Shown here: one piece after another, positions 47,207 through 57,965 of the stretch
How positions within the stretch are numbered: position 1 is the first letter of the stretch
Layout of the letters: each line of letters starts with the position of its first letter
DNA from: Lamellibrachia columna
Taxonomy: Eukaryota; Annelida; Polychaeta; Sabellida; Siboglinidae
NCBI GenBank assembly: GCA_963662155.1
Contig: OY759267.1
Location: 11,717,623-11,781,622, forward strand
Direction of reading: 5' to 3'
DNA length: 64,000 nucleotides
Notes under the pieces: generated by a model
Database searches by the model: none
The model's input: the letters and a program-made list of their open reading frames with translations, nothing else
What the model was told of the DNA's origin: nothing
Made by a program: the position numbers and the translations under genes

Positions 47207-47348
47207 TGTGTCAAGATGTGACTTGTACAAAAGACTGTAGCTACGATCATGCGCGCTACTCTTGCCTGCCGGGTAACTAGGCGTGAATGCCGGAATTGTA
47301 CGGTGTATTAAACAATTCAATAGTGACAATAAACGACATATTGAAAAA
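47207..47348 (+). repeat. 3' LTR (142 bp)
   Basis: TGTGTCAAGATG to TATTGAAAAA. The terminal CA of the 5' LTR has become AA. GACAG follows. Confidence 0.95.
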
Positions 47349-50263
47349 GACAGGTGCTTATAAACTACTAGAGCTAGGATACGATACAAAATATCTGATC
47401 CAAGTCTAGTTTACAGTAATCAAGAATACATGAAATAAAAATGTATTAATCAGGTATTCAGCATAAGTGTAATCTTTGTTCAGCACACTTTGATTTTAAA
47501 ATAATGTCATTGTGTGTGCTCTATAAATGTATGCCCGACATGAGATTTAGATTTAGGTCAGTCTCCCATGACATAACACTTGTGACATATATGCAGTGAG
47601 ACCACACTCTCAGTGCCCCAGTGGTCTCATTAAAGGTCTGCTAATGAGGGTTGTGTGAGGGTCACCAGTTAGTTTCCACATCTGGACAATCTAGTACCAG
47701 GGTGGTAGTAGAAGCCATGCTGCTTATACAACTAGTGGGAGATACATAATAAAGAAGACCTCTGGATGATTTGATTTGTATCCTATTCATTCCATGAGAC
47801 AAAAGGTAAGAATGTTGTCCAGGTATATTCTTTTATAGCAATTTGACATATGGCCCGGCCATGCAATAAACACAGTGAGTACATTTTCGAATTTATGCAG
47901 CACCTGGGCTGTTTGAAAAATGGCAGTTTGCATATTCGGTACTTTCAACTTGTCAACTTGATCATGAATAGAAATGAAAATACTCATTAACATGTCATCA
48001 TTCTGACTGTTTTAACTTTTATGAAAGCTAATTTGTAATAAAATAAATCTATGGTTGAAATCCTTGGCTTTCACATACTAGGAAGTTCTCTAATTGTATC
48101 TTCTGGCAATGTATTGTTCCTTCTTTGATGTGTGCAGAATGACGTGGACATCTAAATCATGCCATTGCTACTGTATCTTTGAAATTGAACATAATTCAAA
48201 TACTTTTCAAATTTCAACTAATTGTTACTACAGCAATTTAGTTTTGAATTTGTTTGTACTTTACTGCGCCAGTAGTCCCCTCTTATAAAGCCACTCCTTC
48301 TGTAGAGGTACAAGGGCTGTAATGTGTGTGTTTGTGTGCGTTTGGTGTTTAAATCCGTGATCTTGCATTTTGTAATATATTGCCGTGAAATGTCAAAAGT
48401 GAGCAAGTGACGATGGTTTTTTAAATATCGGACAAAACATATTTTGGTTTGCTCTCTTGTGCATATTACAGAACAGTAATTGTACACCATTCTTTGGACT
48501 ATTTGACTAAGTGTATTTATACAAATTATTAGTACTTTTTTGTGACATGGTTATTTGTTGATTTTGTGTCACTTGCTCCTTTTTTGTTATTTTATTAATT
48601 AAGTTACTAACACAGAAAAATTTTGTGACATAAAGCAGCAAGTGCAATCAAATCACCCTTGAATAATTCCCCTTAAGAAACAATGAGGCAGGTCTTATGA
48701 CAGAATTATGTGACCAGTTGTCGTAATCAATTGACATTTTTAGAATTAAGTAATGCTTTGATTTGTTTTATTTGGCAATGCTCAAAGTTCGGGCATGCGA
48801 CCTTTTCCAGTTTTTGTGTCAATAAGGTATAACCATTGCTATTTGTTGTTGTGCAGTAATTTGTAATAGTTTCATAAATTTGTCACTCGCCAATTTGGGA
48901 CAAAAGATAATTAGACAGAACAGTGATATTTCAGCTGCAGTATGATAAAGGATTGTGCACAGTGCAAATACGGTGATCATAACACTTGTCTCACATTCTC
49001 ATTCTGAAAGTTGAAATTCGTAAAATATCGAGTTTAAGGCTGAATTTTTCTGAAGATATAGTAACTACATTCCTATTGAACAAAGCAGTCATTGCATGTA
49101 TCCCTGACAGTATACAGTAGCACTTTGGAACTTGTTCTATAAAATAACAATTTAAAATACAGACTGCTAAAATCACTCTCAGAAATAAAAATAAAATAAA
49201 AAAGTTAATGTTTGCACACTATGTACATACATTATCCTTCTCATTATCATTCTTTAATTTTGTGATGCACATCTGTACGAATATATCTAGACATTCAGCA
49301 AATTTAAGCTTTGTAGTTAGAGGCACCTGAAAATATAACAAGTGTGTTTACCCCTTAGCTTAGTTTTTCTGCAAAGTTGTTCAGATATAACCATTTGCTA
49401 ATTGGTTAAAATGTTAGGATATTCAGAGACATCACCTTTTTAAATTCCTGAAAATTGGTTGATTTGACAAGGAATAACCCTACTGGGTATGAGAGGTGCA
49501 GACTGATTGCATGGCTGTCACAATAACACGTGATACTATTGGTCACACTTACCCCCTTTTCTCATAATAAAACACTATTCCATTGTCACTTGCTCCTTTA
49601 TGCTGTGTCATCTGTAGAAAATCTGCCATCTAAAAGGTTTTATTATGTTAAAATATTGCTTATGGTCCCATCATTGTGAAAGTTCCATCATTGTGATGGC
49701 AAAAATATCACTTGCCCCTTTTGTCATTTCACGGTAGTATGTTCCTTGATAATTGATACTCTTCATCGCAATTTGCATTTTGTAGTAAATTTTTTTTCTT
49801 ATTTTCAATGTGAAAATGTTTCTTATTCCAATAAAATAAAGAAAGTCTTTCAGAAGGTTTTTCTTGTTTTCAGAAAAAATATTCTAACTAACATGAAACA
49901 TCCGAAATGACTACAAGAAAAATATTCTTATTAAATTTAAGAAAACATTTCTTGATTTACAAATTTTCTTGTGTGGCTTCCTAAAAGATAATTTAAGAAA
50001 TATATTCTTGTTTTTTTCTTGATTTAAGAAAATGCTTTTCTTATTTCAGAAAAACATTTCTTAGATAAGAAAAATTTTCGGGGATAAAAAAAATATTTCA
50101 ATAGCCTTTTCTTGATATTAGAAACTATTTTCTTAAGCCAAGAAAATGTTTCTTATGAAAAATTTCTTAAATCGCAAAAATTATTTTCTTATGTGGCTCT
50201 CTAGAAAAAATTTCTTGTTTTAAGTTTTTTCTTAAAACAAGAACATAATTTTTTAGCACTGCA

Positions 50264-50304
50264 GCCAGTGGGGATGACTGAACTAGGTGAACGGTTATAC
50301 ATAC
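50264..50304 (-). repeat. First, founder-adjacent unit of the 5'-splice-site array
   Basis: Directly after the exon donor come the 27-nt intron segment (GTATGTATAACC, ending CACCTAGTTCAG) and the start of a second exon-derived copy (TCATCCCCACTGGC), where T1 cuts in. This ties the array at 36.8-40.2 kb to this junction. Confidence 0.85.
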
Positions 50305-50425
50305 CTGATGGAACCAGCCAGTAGGAATGAGCAAGAGATCTCCTGCCTGCTGGTCAAAATCTATTGACTTTGCATGTTTGAACAATGGATACTTCTCGTA
50401 ATGAGGCTCGTATGCATTGACAGGG
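50305..50425 (-). CDS. JmjC oxygenase gene, exon ending at the third iron ligand
   Basis: The acceptor TATTTTCACAG precedes CCCTGTC; the donor is CAG/GTATGT, a near-perfect consensus. 121 nt give one base completing a Ser codon, plus 40 codons: PVNAYEPHYEKYPLFKHAKS, IDFDQQAGDLLLIPTGWFHQ. GDLLLIPTGWFHQ matches the JmjC strand that carries the distal iron-binding His. Upstream, phase 2 fits the 55.0-kb exon (KYN plus AG); downstream, phase 0 fits the 36.5-kb exon. Its last 26 bases plus the intron start seeded the large minisatellite. Confidence 0.9.
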
Positions 50426-50439
50426 CTGTGAAAATAAAA

Positions 50440-51000
50440 CATGAGATGCATGCTGAATCCAGTCTGAGGTTACAATGATACTTCTCACCTTTGACACTGA
50501 CATCTATCTAATTGTCTAGGTTTGCATTTGTGCAGTGCGCTGCAAATGTGGCATGACATTGTTTATTGATTACTGCATATGCAATATTTATTACATTATT
50601 GCAATATGAAGTTTATAGTTATTGCAAGTTGATATCTATATGAACATCTTCATACAAGTTCACATATGTGGCAAGTCAACCAATAGCGGCCTCATACAGG
50701 AACTTAAATTTCATTGGTAGTGGCACGGTCATCGCTGGTTGGATGGGTAATGATGAGTGGGAACGCTTTTTGAAGTTTGGGCATGGGCCAGTCTAGTTCC
50801 CAGAAACACATTGACCAAAACAAGAAGTGGGACGAAGTACATGGCATGGGATAAACTGACAAACCATGTTTCAACAGGTCAATCTGCGAGGGGTAGCATA
50901 GTACTACTACCACCCCTGGCTAGCGAGTATGGTGCCAACTGATGACATAGTAAGTTCTTTCACAACTAAATACATCTAAAACTGGTACAGTTTCACATCA
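50440..51000. other. Intron sequence, no gene seen
   Basis: No exon or recognised family. A moderately GC-richer block at 50700-50945 might be a repeat fragment. Confidence 0.4.
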
Positions 51001-51004
51001 ACTA

Positions 51005-52025
51005 ATGTTATTGTCAACTGACGATGTTGACAATGATTCTGTCCACTGTTGTACAGTGGGTAGTGCTGTCAAATGTTGTACAGTGAGCAGCACTGTCAAC
51101 TGTTGTACAGTGGGTAATGCTGTCAACTGTTGTACAGTGAGTAGCACTGTCAACTGTTGTATAGTGGGTAGCGCTGTCAACTGCTGCACACAGGGTAGCG
51201 CTGTAAACTGTTGTACACGGGGTAGCACTGTCAATGTTGTACACAGGGTAGCATTGTCAGTGTTGTACAGTGGGTAGTGCTGTCAAGTTTTGTACAGTGA
51301 GTAGTGCTGTATAGTGGGTGGTGTTGTCAGGTGTTGTGCAGTGAGTAGTGCTGTCAACTGTTGTACAGTGGGTAGCGCTGTAAACGTTTGTACAGTGGGA
51401 AGTGCTGTCAATAGCTGAGTAGCATTGTCAAGTATTGTACAATGGGTAATGGTGTCAAATTTTGTACAGTGAGTAGCACTTCAACTGATGTACAGAGGGC
51501 AGTGCTGTATAATGTTGTACAGTGGGTAGCGCTACTAACTGTTGTACAGTGGGTAGCGCTGTCAACTGTTGTACACAGGATAGCGCTGTCAATTGTTGTA
51601 CAGTGTGTAGTGCTGTGAAGTGTTATACAGTGTACAGTGTGGGAAGTGCTGTCAACTGGGGCACAGTGTTGTCAAATGTTGTACAGTGAGTAGTGCTGTC
51701 AACTGTTGTACAATGGGTAGTGCTGTATAGTGGGTAGCACTGTCAACAGTTGTACAGTGCATAGTGCTGTCCACTGTTTTACAGTGCAAAGTGTTGTCAA
51801 CTGTTGTACAGTGAGTAATGCTGTCAACTGTTGTACAGTGGGTAGTGCTGTCAACTGTTGTACAGTGAGTAGTGCATTTAACTGTTGTACTGTGGGTAGT
51901 GCTGTCAAGTGTTGTACAGTGGGTAAGTGCTGTCAACTGTTGTACAGTGGGTAGCATTGTCAAGTATTATACAGTGAATAGTGTTGTCAACTGTTGTACA
52001 TTGGTTAGTGTTGTCAAGTGCTCAT
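51005..52025. repeat. ~30-bp minisatellite, GTCAACTGTTGTACAGTGGG units
   Basis: About 30-35 degenerate copies of a unit around GTCAACTGTTGTACAGTG and GGTAGTGCT. It lies in the JmjC intron between 55.0 and 50.4 kb, but does not touch an exon border. Frames of Cys/Thr/Val repeats on both strands are products of it. Confidence 0.9.
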
Positions 52026-52553
52026 GGTGCTTTGCTCCATTATCAGAGCTAGTTTGGCAGCAGCGAATAAAGCACACATCCTACACACAATTGGTGGAGT
52101 GCATGTTAGAATTTGTGAGTTCATGACAATTTACATTTACTCCCTGGGTAGGATATACTACTTGCCCTGGCATAGACACCAGGTAGAAGGGACCAGCAGC
52201 TTTGTGTGTCTTTTTCGAAAGAACGAAGTTGCCTAAGCTGCAAAAAAGCGGCAGGTGGACCTGAAACATTTCCATAGTTTATACTAGCAATGTGCATCCT
52301 TGTTTAAAATATTTTTTGACTGCGTAATCTTTAATGTCCAACGTTTCTCTCAGAACCATTATTACTCATCACTTTTCATGTTTTTGTTCAATATAAATCT
52401 AAAAAAAAAAAAAAAAACATACAACAGGTGAAACTGGTGTGTTTGCTCAAAGTTACACCCCTTAAAAAAAATTTCATGGTGTGATATAGTGACCAAAACA
52501 GTAGCGTGGAAAATGTAGGTGGCATGCCAGTTGTGGCTGAAACAGAAAAAATA
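52026..52553. other. Intron sequence, no gene seen
   Basis: A poly-A run of about 17 lies near 52400. No coding exon. Confidence 0.4.
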
Positions 52554-52732
52554 GGGGAAGGTGGGGCATGTCCGCACACTCCATTATTGACCAAACCGCA
52601 TAGTATTTGGTTTAAAACCTGTGTTCTACAGTAGCATCAACTCATACATCAAACACTAGAACCAGCAAATTGAACTCGTTTGCATTAGTAAGAAATGATA
52701 AAATAAAAAGTTTGTGCAACATCTCATTTTGG

Positions 52733-52856
52733 GGCATATCCGCACACACCTGTGCGAATATGCCCCAAATGACCGGCGTGTGTGGATATGCCCCAAACGA
52801 CCAGCTTGTGTGAACATGCCCCAAACGACCGGTGTGTATGAATATGCCCCAGTGCA
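52733..52856. repeat. Subterminal repeats with TGGGGCATATCCGCACAC and reverse copies
   Basis: One forward copy and four copies of the reverse (AATATGCCCCAAATGACC type), about 34-37 bases apart. The first pair forms a potential hairpin. In DNA transposons such motifs can be transposase binding sites. Confidence 0.8.
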
Positions 52857-53024
52857 GTAAATTCATTTACATGATGTCATGATGTAGATGTTATTAAAAT
52901 ATAAATTTAATTTGGTTCATCCATATGTACGGATGCACGAGTCATTATGTGATACAGGACATACACCTTACGCCTATGGTGATACTCAGCAGCTAAACCA
53001 TCAGCTAACCCATGTGGCAGGAAG

Positions 53025-53108
53025 TGGGAGGTTGGTCCTAATAAATGGTGGGTGGTTGACCTAAAAATAGGTGGGAGGTTAGTCTAAAAATAGATGGGAG
53101 ATAGGACG
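53025..53108. repeat. ~24-bp repeat, GTGGGAGGTTGGTCCTAA units, 3-4 copies
   Basis: Degenerate copies of GTGGGAGGTTAGTCTAAAAA within the pogo-like element. Confidence 0.7.
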
Positions 53109-53559
53109 TATTAAAGACAATAATCTTATAACACAATAGTTAATGTGGGTTCATTATTCACGTATCTAGAATTGTATAATTATAATCTTGTATCTTTGTG
53201 CTCTGTAGTTCAGACAGAGCAATATCACGCATCCACTTTGCCAGATATTACCAAATTTAGGCAATATTATTATATAAACTACACCTGGTTATTATTTATA
53301 TGGGCGCATTTGACGCCCAAGTAATACTTATGGATATACCTAACAAGACATATGATGCTCAACAGCCTGACATTTATCATTGCAGTTCGTATTCTGCTCT
53401 TTAGCAAAGGACTGAAATATGTAAGGTTTGTTTAGCAGATACCTGTGCAGTTATGCCTCAGTACCCTGGAGTATATTATCCGCACACCAGTGATCAATAC
53501 ATATTGATAACATATACTTTTTTAGTGGAGTTGACATTTTTAAATTGGTAGTACACTAT

Positions 53560-54770
53560 ATCTAAATAGACTAAAATCACTAGCAGAAAACATCATCGCC
53601 GAGGAACAAACTGGCTTCCAGGCAGGAAGAAGTACAACTGAGCAAATCTTCAATGTTCGGATTTTGTGCAAAAAATATCTACAACACCAACAAGACACCA
53701 TGCTTTCATCGATTCCAGAAAGCATTTGATAGAGTATGGCATTCAGCTCTCTGGGCAACCATGAAAAAGTACAACATTCGCCATAGCCTTATTCATGTCA
53801 CTGAACAACTGTATACAAAGGCCAGCAGCGCAGTTCTTCTCAACAGTTCCGTAGAGGAATGGTTCCAGACCACAGCCAGAGTACGGCAAGGTTGTCCTCT
53901 TTCCCCAACATTCTTCAACATCTTCCTCGAACGCATCATGACAGATGCACTTGAAGGTTACATAGGCACAGTCAGCATTGGAGGAAGAACGATCACAAAA
54001 CTGCGATTTGCTGATGACATCAATGCCATAGCAGGTGATGAACAAGAACTGGCCAACATAGTAAAATGCCTGGACAAAACCTTTTCAGACTATGGGATGG
54101 AAATTAATGCAGAGAAAACGAAGCTCATGACTAACAACTCAAATGGCATACAAGAACGGATACTCGTCAATGGGAAAGAACTACAAACCATTGCTAACTT
54201 CAAATACCTCGGTGCAACGCTATCAGATGAAGGATCAAAATCAGAAATCCTTTCAAGAATTGCGCAAAACTCAGCTGCAATGGCAAGACTAAAACCAATG
54301 TGGAAAAACAACAACATCACCCTGAAAAACAAAATAAGACTGATGTGTGCACTTGTCATATTGATCTTACTATACGCTTGCGAGACTTGGACCCTAACAG
54401 CAGAATTAAAAAGAAGAATACAAGCTCTGGAGATGACCATATCACCAATGAAGTCAGAAAGATAATCAGTCGAAACATAGGACAACACAAACACATCCTG
54501 ACCACAGTCAGAAGACGCAAACTAAGATGGTATGGACACGTCACAAGATCTACTGGCTTGGTAAAAACCATCCTGCAAGGCACAGTAAGAGGGAAAAGAA
54601 GGAGAGGCAGGCAGAAAAAGAACTGGAATGACAACATCAGAGAATGGACAGGCCTCGACTTCTATGAATTACAAATGGCAACAAAAGACCAGCAGTGGAA
54701 ACAGATTGTGCGATTATCGTCAGAGGTGCCGCAACAGACGGTTACGGGATAGGTCAAGGTCAAGTACACT
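53560..54770 (+). mobile_element. 5'-truncated non-LTR retrotransposon inside the pogo-like element
   Basis: RT sequence begins abruptly at SLAENIIAEEQTGFQAGRST and ends after a C-terminal region with RWYGHVTRSTGL, GRQKKNWNDNIREW and SEVPQQT. The 3' end is near GGTCAAGGTCAAG. Its architecture matches the copies at 0-2.3 and 19-24.6 kb, but it is a different family. Confidence 0.8.
53574..54752 (+). pseudogene. Non-LTR reverse transcriptase and C-terminal domain
   Basis: After AEEQTGFQAGRSTTEQIFN the frame changes near 53640 and 53715. A long frame then reads QKAFDRVWHSALWATMKKYN, VRQGCPLSPTFFNIFLERIM, LRFADDINAIAGDEQ (FADD at 54007-54018), FKYLGATLSDEG and LILLYACETWT. It changes frame near 54440 and ends ILTTVRRRKLRWYGHVTRS to a stop at 54750-54752. 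About 1 kb of RT is well preserved, so the insertion may be younger than the other relics. Confidence 0.8.
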
Positions 54771-55000
54771 ATAGTGGTAAACTACTAAATATACAGATTA
54801 GCAAGGCAAAAATGTACCCTTCTGGCATAAACAGTTCACTAGTTATGACACATTACACCTTAGGTGTGTGTGCGGACATGCGCCACCTTCCCCTATTTGC
54901 TTTCACCAAGGACTGCCTTTTCTGATTTAATTACTGAAGTAAGTAAACATATCTTTGGAAACATCTACAATTAATGTGAGTTAAGAACGGAAGAATGCAC

Positions 55001-55086
55001 CTGTTATATTTGATGCACTCCAGGGGGAATCCTGATTTCATGCCTCTCCTCACATGCAGAAACTGGTCCTGCAGTGGTGGGTACAA
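55001..55086 (-). CDS. JmjC oxygenase gene, exon LYPP
   Basis: The acceptor TTATTTCAG precedes TTGTACCC; the donor is CAG/GTGCAT. 86 nt give 28 codons plus AG: LYPPLQDQFLHVRRGMKSGF, PLECIKYN. In JmjC proteins K-x-W-x-L-(Y/F)-P-P follows the 2-oxoglutarate-binding Lys; here KRWK ends the preceding exon and LYPP starts this one. Phases 0 (left) and 2 (right) match both neighbours. Confidence 0.85.
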
Positions 55087-55339
55087 CTGAAATAAGATGG
55101 AGGAAAATGACAATGGATATTTTATCACAGAAAATGTCATCGACATGCATCGGTGTTATATGTATAATAATTTAATATAATATTGTGCACACCAACCTAT
55201 ACATCAAGATGTTCTAAAGTTGATGGTTAAGTCACTAATTGATAATTTAAAGGAGTCTTTTTTACAGATATTTTAATGTTTCTTTCACAATTTGTGTCAT
55301 ATCAAAATGAAAGTATAAAAACAAAATGTATTACAACAC

Positions 55340-55501
55340 CTTCCATCTTTTTGTGCCAAACAGAACGGCATTGGTTCCGGTCCAGTTGTATGGGTCAATG
55401 TGTAGGGTAGAACGGGAGAAAGCAGTTCCCCACAGTAGCATGGCATTCCATGGTCGTAACTCATTGGGAAATAATTGGAAGAAGTCTTCTTCAAGGTACA
55501 C
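55340..55501 (-). CDS. JmjC oxygenase gene, exon with HxD iron ligands (first visible exon)
   Basis: The acceptor GTTATTTAG precedes GTGTACC; the donor is AAG/GTGTTG, phase 0. 162 nt give 54 codons: VYLEEDFFQLFPNELRPWNA, LLWGTAFSRSTLHIDPYNW, TGTNAVLFGTKRWK. HID supplies two iron ligands, T in TGTNAV and K in KRWK fit the 2-oxoglutarate-binding residues, and GTNAVLFGTKRWK is the typical JmjC strand. The partner exon at 50.3 kb supplies the third ligand. The protein is an Fe(II)/2-oxoglutarate oxygenase of the JMJD6/FIH/HSPBAP1-type small JmjC class; subfamily and substrate cannot be told. Confidence 0.9.
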
Positions 55502-55951
55502 CTAAATAACAGATGGCACAGATTGGTGGAAGGTAGGGAGTTAGGGAAGGAGGTGAGGGAACCAGGGACAAGGAATACGCGTTGTCATTCCATCACTCTT
55601 GTGGTGAAGTTTAACTTCGTTAGTTTTATTGATACTGCAATCGACATGGACCAAGGATGGCAGGATAGGTGTCAAAATGGACCTGAAAACCTCCAAATCA
55701 TATTTCTAACTCATGGTGATAAACAGAAGTCCTCCAGAGGTTTTTTCTTTCTTGTGGTTTCAGGTCTTTGGTATAAATGTTGTCGTTCAGGATATTTGAT
55801 GTGCCGTTCTTTACCTTTCTTCTTTGCATAGGAATATAAAAATAAAAAATGTTTGATGGATCCCAAAACAGGCATAATTGAATTCCATATACAGCAACTG
55901 ACCATTTTCAATACAGTTCAGACAGTAATCTTTGATGTCATTTTATTTTAT

Positions 55952-57965
55952 TGGTGTAAAAATATTTTCTCAATTCAAGAAAATTATACAGAAATGTTTT
56001 TTTTATTCAAGAAGGTATCCTGATGAATAGCCACTCCGAAACTAAATTGCCATAGTAACTTCAACAATTTGTTGGAAGTATTTGAATTGTGTTCAATTTC
56101 AAAGGCACAGTAGCAATGACATGATTTAGGTGTCCATGTCATTTTGCACACATCAAAAAAGGAACAATACATTGCCAGAAGATACAATTAGAGAACTTCC
56201 TAGTACAGGTCTGTATGTGAAAGCCAAGGATTTCATCCATAGATTTATTTTATTACAAATTAACTTTCATGAAAGTTAAAACAGTCAGAATGATGCCACA
56301 TGAATGCGTATTTTCACATCTATTTATGTTGAAAATGTGTCATTGACAAGTTGAAAGTACTGAATATAATAGCAAATGCAAACTGCCAAACAGCCTGGCT
56401 GCTGCACATATTTGAAAATGAACTCACTGTTTTTACTGAAGGCTGGGCCACATGTCAAATTGCTATAAAAGTATATGCCTGGAAAACATTCTTACCTTTT
56501 GTCTCATGGATTAAAAACGGTACAAGTCAAACCATCCAGAGGTCTTCTTTATTATGTATTCCCTACTACCTACTACCTACCTTGTATAAGCTGCATGCCT
56601 TCTACTACCACCCTGGTACTAGATTATCCAGATATGGAAGCTAATTGGTGACCCTCACATATACTAATCTCATTAGCACAGACCCTTAATGAGACCACTG
56701 GGAGTCTGGGCTCACTTATTGTGTGTCACAATTGTTATGTCATGGGAGACTGACCTAAATCTCATGTCAGCCATACATTCATAGAGCACACACATTGACA
56801 ATATTTCAAAATCAAAGTATGCTGAACAAAGATTACACTTATGCCGAATACCCGATTAATAAATAAAATTTTCATGTGTTGATTACTGTAAATTATGCTT
56901 GGATCAGAACTAGTAGTCTATAAGCACCTGTTCATCAGAAATAATTAAGGCAATAGAACCAATATATCTTTAATTCCAAGAGACTATACCAAAAACTTTT
57001 GTTGGTTATTTAACTAATATCATAATCTGATAATATATTTTTAAAAATTAGTCAAATGATAATCAGAAATATTACATTTAAATATTATTTGATAACAAAC
57101 TTGTTAACAAATGCAAATGCCCTTGAATGTACATTTTCAGTGCATTTGTATGCATACTGTAAACATTTACACTTAAATTTTTAAATTCATGTAATAGCTT
57201 AAATAATTAACCCAGACTCAACAGAGAACATAATATTTGAATGCAACCCCCAAACATTTCAACTGCCCAATCAAATGCAGACATGACTGTTTGAATAATT
57301 ATTATTGTTGGATTGTGCACCTGGTGTACTTATATCTAATAAGCCTCATATTGTATTATATGCAGTTGTTCAATACTTAAATTCATCATTAATAAAATCG
57401 ACATTTACATTGTATGAATTGTAAATACAGTTTCAAAACATGCTCTTTGTCAGACTTTGAAAAAGTGCTCTGTAGTTAGCAGAATCCTCCGCAGATTATA
57501 GAATCATTGTCTGTCCAGTGAATCCACTTTTACCACAAGTTCTTTCACATGTGTTAAAAAGACCATAGCATATATAGTTGTATTACAATGCTTATATTAG
57601 TACATGTAACTTTACTACTGCAATTATAATAGTTAATAATGTACTGTACATAATTGCTGTACATTTAATTTTTATCCAAATATAAAACAAATGATATATA
57701 CAAACAAAACATTTGAAATTAATTCAAATGCATTTACAAATGCATAACCAAAACATTTGCATTTGAATGTGATTCCTCGAAAATGGCATTGCACTGACAT
57801 GCATTTGATAACAAGCCTGTTTTATATTTGAATCATATTCACTGAGTCATGAAGCTGTGTAGGGCCTTCTTGTCACACAGTTGACAAGTCAGAAAGCCCC
57901 TTGTTTGACATTATTCACTAATAAATCATATGAAGTTTGAGCCAACAAATTAACATAAAGCAATA
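55952..57965 (-). repeat. T1-family copy, reversed (empty site for the gypsy element)
   Basis: Its reverse complement matches 41750-42705 joined to 47349-48230, without the gypsy element. The end at about 55952 (GGTGTAAAAATATTTTCTC) resembles the T1 terminus. The site at 56925-56945 reads TTTCTGATGAACAGGTGC on the minus strand. Confidence 0.75.

Larger units (their letters stand above)
42706..47348 (+). mobile_element. Ty3/gypsy LTR retrotransposon, full-length, defective
   Basis: It has 142-bp LTRs, a primer-binding site beginning TGGTGGCAGCGAGTG, gag, protease, RT, RNase H and integrase in gypsy order, and a polypurine tract. Flanking GACAG at 42701-42705 and 47349-47353 is a 5-bp target duplication. 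The reversed T1 copy near 56930 shows the empty site with a single GACAG-like sequence. The RT type (VADD box) resembles the K02A2.6/Mag-like group. Frameshifts and stops show it is dead. Confidence 0.95.
40196..50261. mobile_element. T1: ~10-kb insertion with inverted ends, carrying a gypsy element
   Basis: The left end CACTGCCAAAAATAATTTTC and right end (reversed) CAGTGCTAAAAAATTATGTT form imperfect inverted repeats. CA flanks both sides (40194-40195, 50262-50263), and the interrupted splice-array unit (GGAACCA / GCCAGTGGGG) is restored when T1 is removed. Both subterminal regions (to about 40480 and from about 49860) are packed with AAGAAAA/TTTTCTT motifs. No transposase was found, so it is non-autonomous. 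The TIR and 2-bp target resemble CACTA-like elements; the superfamily is an inference. Confidence 0.65.
52554..54893. mobile_element. Pogo-like inverted-repeat element with a nested non-LTR fragment
   Basis: Ends are near-perfect 25-28-bp inverted repeats: left GGGGAAGGTGGGGCATGTCC, right (reversed) GGGGAAGGTGGCGCATGTCC, each followed by GCACAC. TA flanks both sides (52552-52553 and 54894-54895). Subterminal ATATGCCCC repeats lie at 52733-52856. No transposase of its own is visible. The middle is occupied by a non-LTR RT fragment (53560-54752). TIR style and TA target suggest the pogo/Tc1-mariner group. Confidence 0.75.

Noticed and set aside
52081..52130. LTR/primer-site-like ACACAATTGGTGGAGTGC
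   Set aside because: No matching second LTR and no retroelement coding nearby.
55711..55911. Possible upstream JmjC exon (frame with AKKKGKERHIK)
   Set aside because: No plausible acceptor and no similarity to the region preceding the HxD exon in JmjC proteins.
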